Below, one piece after another: positions 15,037 through 16,080 of a DNA stretch of 16,080 nt (position 1 is the stretch's first letter; every line of letters begins with the position of its first letter). The position numbers and the translations under genes were made by a program. The notes below the pieces were generated by a model, which had not been told where the DNA came from, searched no databases, and saw only the letters and a program-made list of their open reading frames with translations. This stretch comes from Actinomycetota bacterium (GTDB taxonomy: Bacteria; Actinomycetota; Thermoleophilia; Gaiellales; Gaiellaceae), in NCBI GenBank assembly GCA_003170995.1, contig PMXT01000168.1, positions 1 through 16,080 of the forward strand. The letters run 5' to 3'.

Positions 15037-15064
15037 GCACCTCATGAGACAGCTTTCCAACCCT
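15037..15064 (+). repeat. 28-bp direct repeat, copy 2 (with 25-codon frame 15044-15121)
   Basis: This is an exact second copy of the 28-bp sequence at 10705-10732, same strand. The ATG at 15044 opens MRQLSNPSPKVLNLGE and so on for 25 codons to TAA at 15119-15121, the same length as the copy 1 frame. After the 28 identical bases the DNA diverges, but residues V11, N13, L14 and D21 are kept. Confidence 0.9.
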
Positions 15065-15187
15065 TCGCCTAAGGTGCTAAATCTCGGCGAGGCGTCTGCG
15101 AGAGACTCACACGAGTCATAATAGCTGGAAATAACCACTTTTAGTCTACACTGGTGATGCCAAGAATGGCAACGATGCGGCTCATTA

Positions 15188-15199
15188 CGCGTTAACGCG
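15188..15199. repeat. 12-bp perfect palindrome between island and cysA end
   Basis: CGCGTTAACGCG is a perfect 12-bp palindrome 12 nt beyond the cysA stop. Nearby is a 5-bp stem TGCCA-AGAA-TGGCA (15158-15171). Neither is followed by a T-run on the minus strand, so neither is a convincing intrinsic terminator; the palindrome could bind a protein. The 89-nt gap from 15122 to 15210 holds nothing else I can identify. Confidence 0.3.
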
Positions 15200-15210
15200 C
15201 TCACTCTTTA

Positions 15211-16080
15211 CTAATCCCCGGCAAAGACACGGGCCCGGTCCGCCATCACCCAGACGGTGGCGCCGCGCTCGAGCTCGAGGCGATCGAGCTCAGCGCAGGT
15301 CATCTGCGCCCAGACCGTGCCCGAGTCCGCGAGCTGGAGCTCGATTCGAGCCTCGAAACCGAGACGAGCGATCCGCTCGACTCGAGCCTCGAACGCACCG
15401 GCGGCAGGCTCCAACCGCAGGTCGAGATCGTGCTGGCGCACCCACCGATCCCCGAGTTGAGCAGCCGCGCCGACAAAGCTCATCACGAAAGGAGTCTTCG
15501 GCTGGTCGTAAAGCTCGCGTGGCGAACCGACCTGCTCAATTCGCCCCTCGTGCAGAACGGCTATCTGATCGGCGAGCGCCATCGCCTCCTCCTGGTCGTG
15601 GGTGACGAAAACAGTCGTCACGCGAACCTCATCGTGCAGGCGGTGTAGCCATTCTCTGAGCTCGCCCCGTACACGCGTGTCGAGTGCGCCGAAGGGCTCA
15701 TCGAGGAGAAGGACTTTCGGCTCGACGGCGAGCGCCCGTGCGAGCGCCATTCGCTGCCTCTGGCCGCCGGAGAGCTGAGAGGGGTAGCGATCCGCGAAAG
15801 GTTGAAGCTGGACCAAAGCGAGCAGCTCGTCGACCCGCGCACGGACTTCGGCCCGCGGGCGTTTGCGGATCTTGAGGCCGAAGGCGATGTTGCCACGCAC
15901 CGTCATGTGCTTGAACGCCGCGTAGTGCTGGAAAACGAAGCCCACGCCGCGCTTTCGCGGCGCAAGGCCGGTCGCGTCTTCGCCCGAGATCGTCACCCGA
16001 CCGGCATCCGGGCGCTCGAGGCCAGCGATCACGCGCAGGAGCGTCGACTTGCCCGACCCGCTGACGCCGGTGACGGCGGT
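15211..16080 (-). CDS. cysA: sulfate/thiosulfate ABC importer ATP-binding protein CysA (5' end outside window)
   Basis: This is the ATPase of the sulfate/thiosulfate importer, at the inner face of the membrane with CysT/CysW permeases and a periplasmic-type binding protein. The frame continues to the window edge, adding 16 residues with Walker [10 protein letters not shown] before the first in-window GTG (16032). In order it has VGFVFQHYA (Q-loop, a CysA-like FQHYA variant), [56 protein letters not shown] and [16 protein letters not shown], then a TOBE-type C-terminal domain to the TAG at 15211-15213. About 289 residues are present; only about the first 30-35 are missing. It is the last gene of its operon at this end. 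Molybdate or other CUT-type ATPases are less likely given the FQHYA and [13 protein letters not shown] signatures. Confidence 0.92.
   Translation of the reverse strand, partial: TAVTGVSGSGKSTLLRVIAGLERPDAGRVTISGEDATGLAPRKRGVGFVFQHYAAFKHMTVRGNIAFGLKIRKRPRAEVRARVDELLALVQLQPFADRYPSQLSGGQRQRMALARALAVEPKVLLLDEPFGALDTRVRGELREWLHRLHDEVRVTTVFVTHDQEEAMALADQIAVLHEGRIEQVGSPRELYDQPKTPFVMSFVGAAAQLGDRWVRQHDLDLRLEPAAGAFEARVERIARLGFEARIELQLADSGTVWAQMTCAELDRLELERGATVWVMADRARVFAGD

Overview
The window looks like chromosome from a high-GC actinomycete, possibly Thermoleophilia (Gaiellales or Solirubrobacterales). The reasons are GC-rich codon use, GTG/TTG starts, 4-nt start/stop overlaps and the gene content: an L,D-transpeptidase, a DUF3494 ice-binding protein, a DUF1906 glycosidase-like protein and a CysA ATPase. 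The taxon is an inference. No rRNA, tRNA or CRISPR array was seen.

Layout. At 1-371 (+) lie the tail of an unknown gene and an overlapping small unknown gene, both lower in GC than the rest. At 510-2257 (-) are an L,D-transpeptidase and, upstream of it, a secreted ice-binding-type protein with a Lys/Ala-rich tail, separated by a strong hairpin. At 2489-2866 (+) is a broken NarL/LuxR response regulator gene with an in-frame stop. At 3023-10414 (-) is a tight operon read right to left: two ABC exporter half-transporters, an 81-aa ORF whose second half resembles an ABC-ATPase tail, a GH87-type beta-helix protein with no visible signal peptide, and a secreted DUF1906 + fibronectin III protein. 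The operon suggests export plus cell-surface or exopolysaccharide processing.

At 10705-15064 a perfect 28-bp direct repeat brackets about 4.3 kb of lower-GC DNA. It carries three unknown minus-strand genes (148 aa, 396 aa coupled by GTGA, and 647 aa) and a small plus-strand ORF that looks cut short. The 396-aa and 647-aa proteins each show a pattern like a PD-(D/E)XK nuclease fold, but without the lysine in its usual place. Both repeat copies open a 25-codon frame beginning MRQLSNP, and a diverged relative of this sequence lies inverted near the left edge (386-442). The segment is the best candidate for an undescribed, horizontally moved system, possibly defensive. That is a hypothesis based on architecture only.

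At 15211-16080 (-) is the main part of a sulfate/thiosulfate importer ATPase (CysA), running off the window's right edge.
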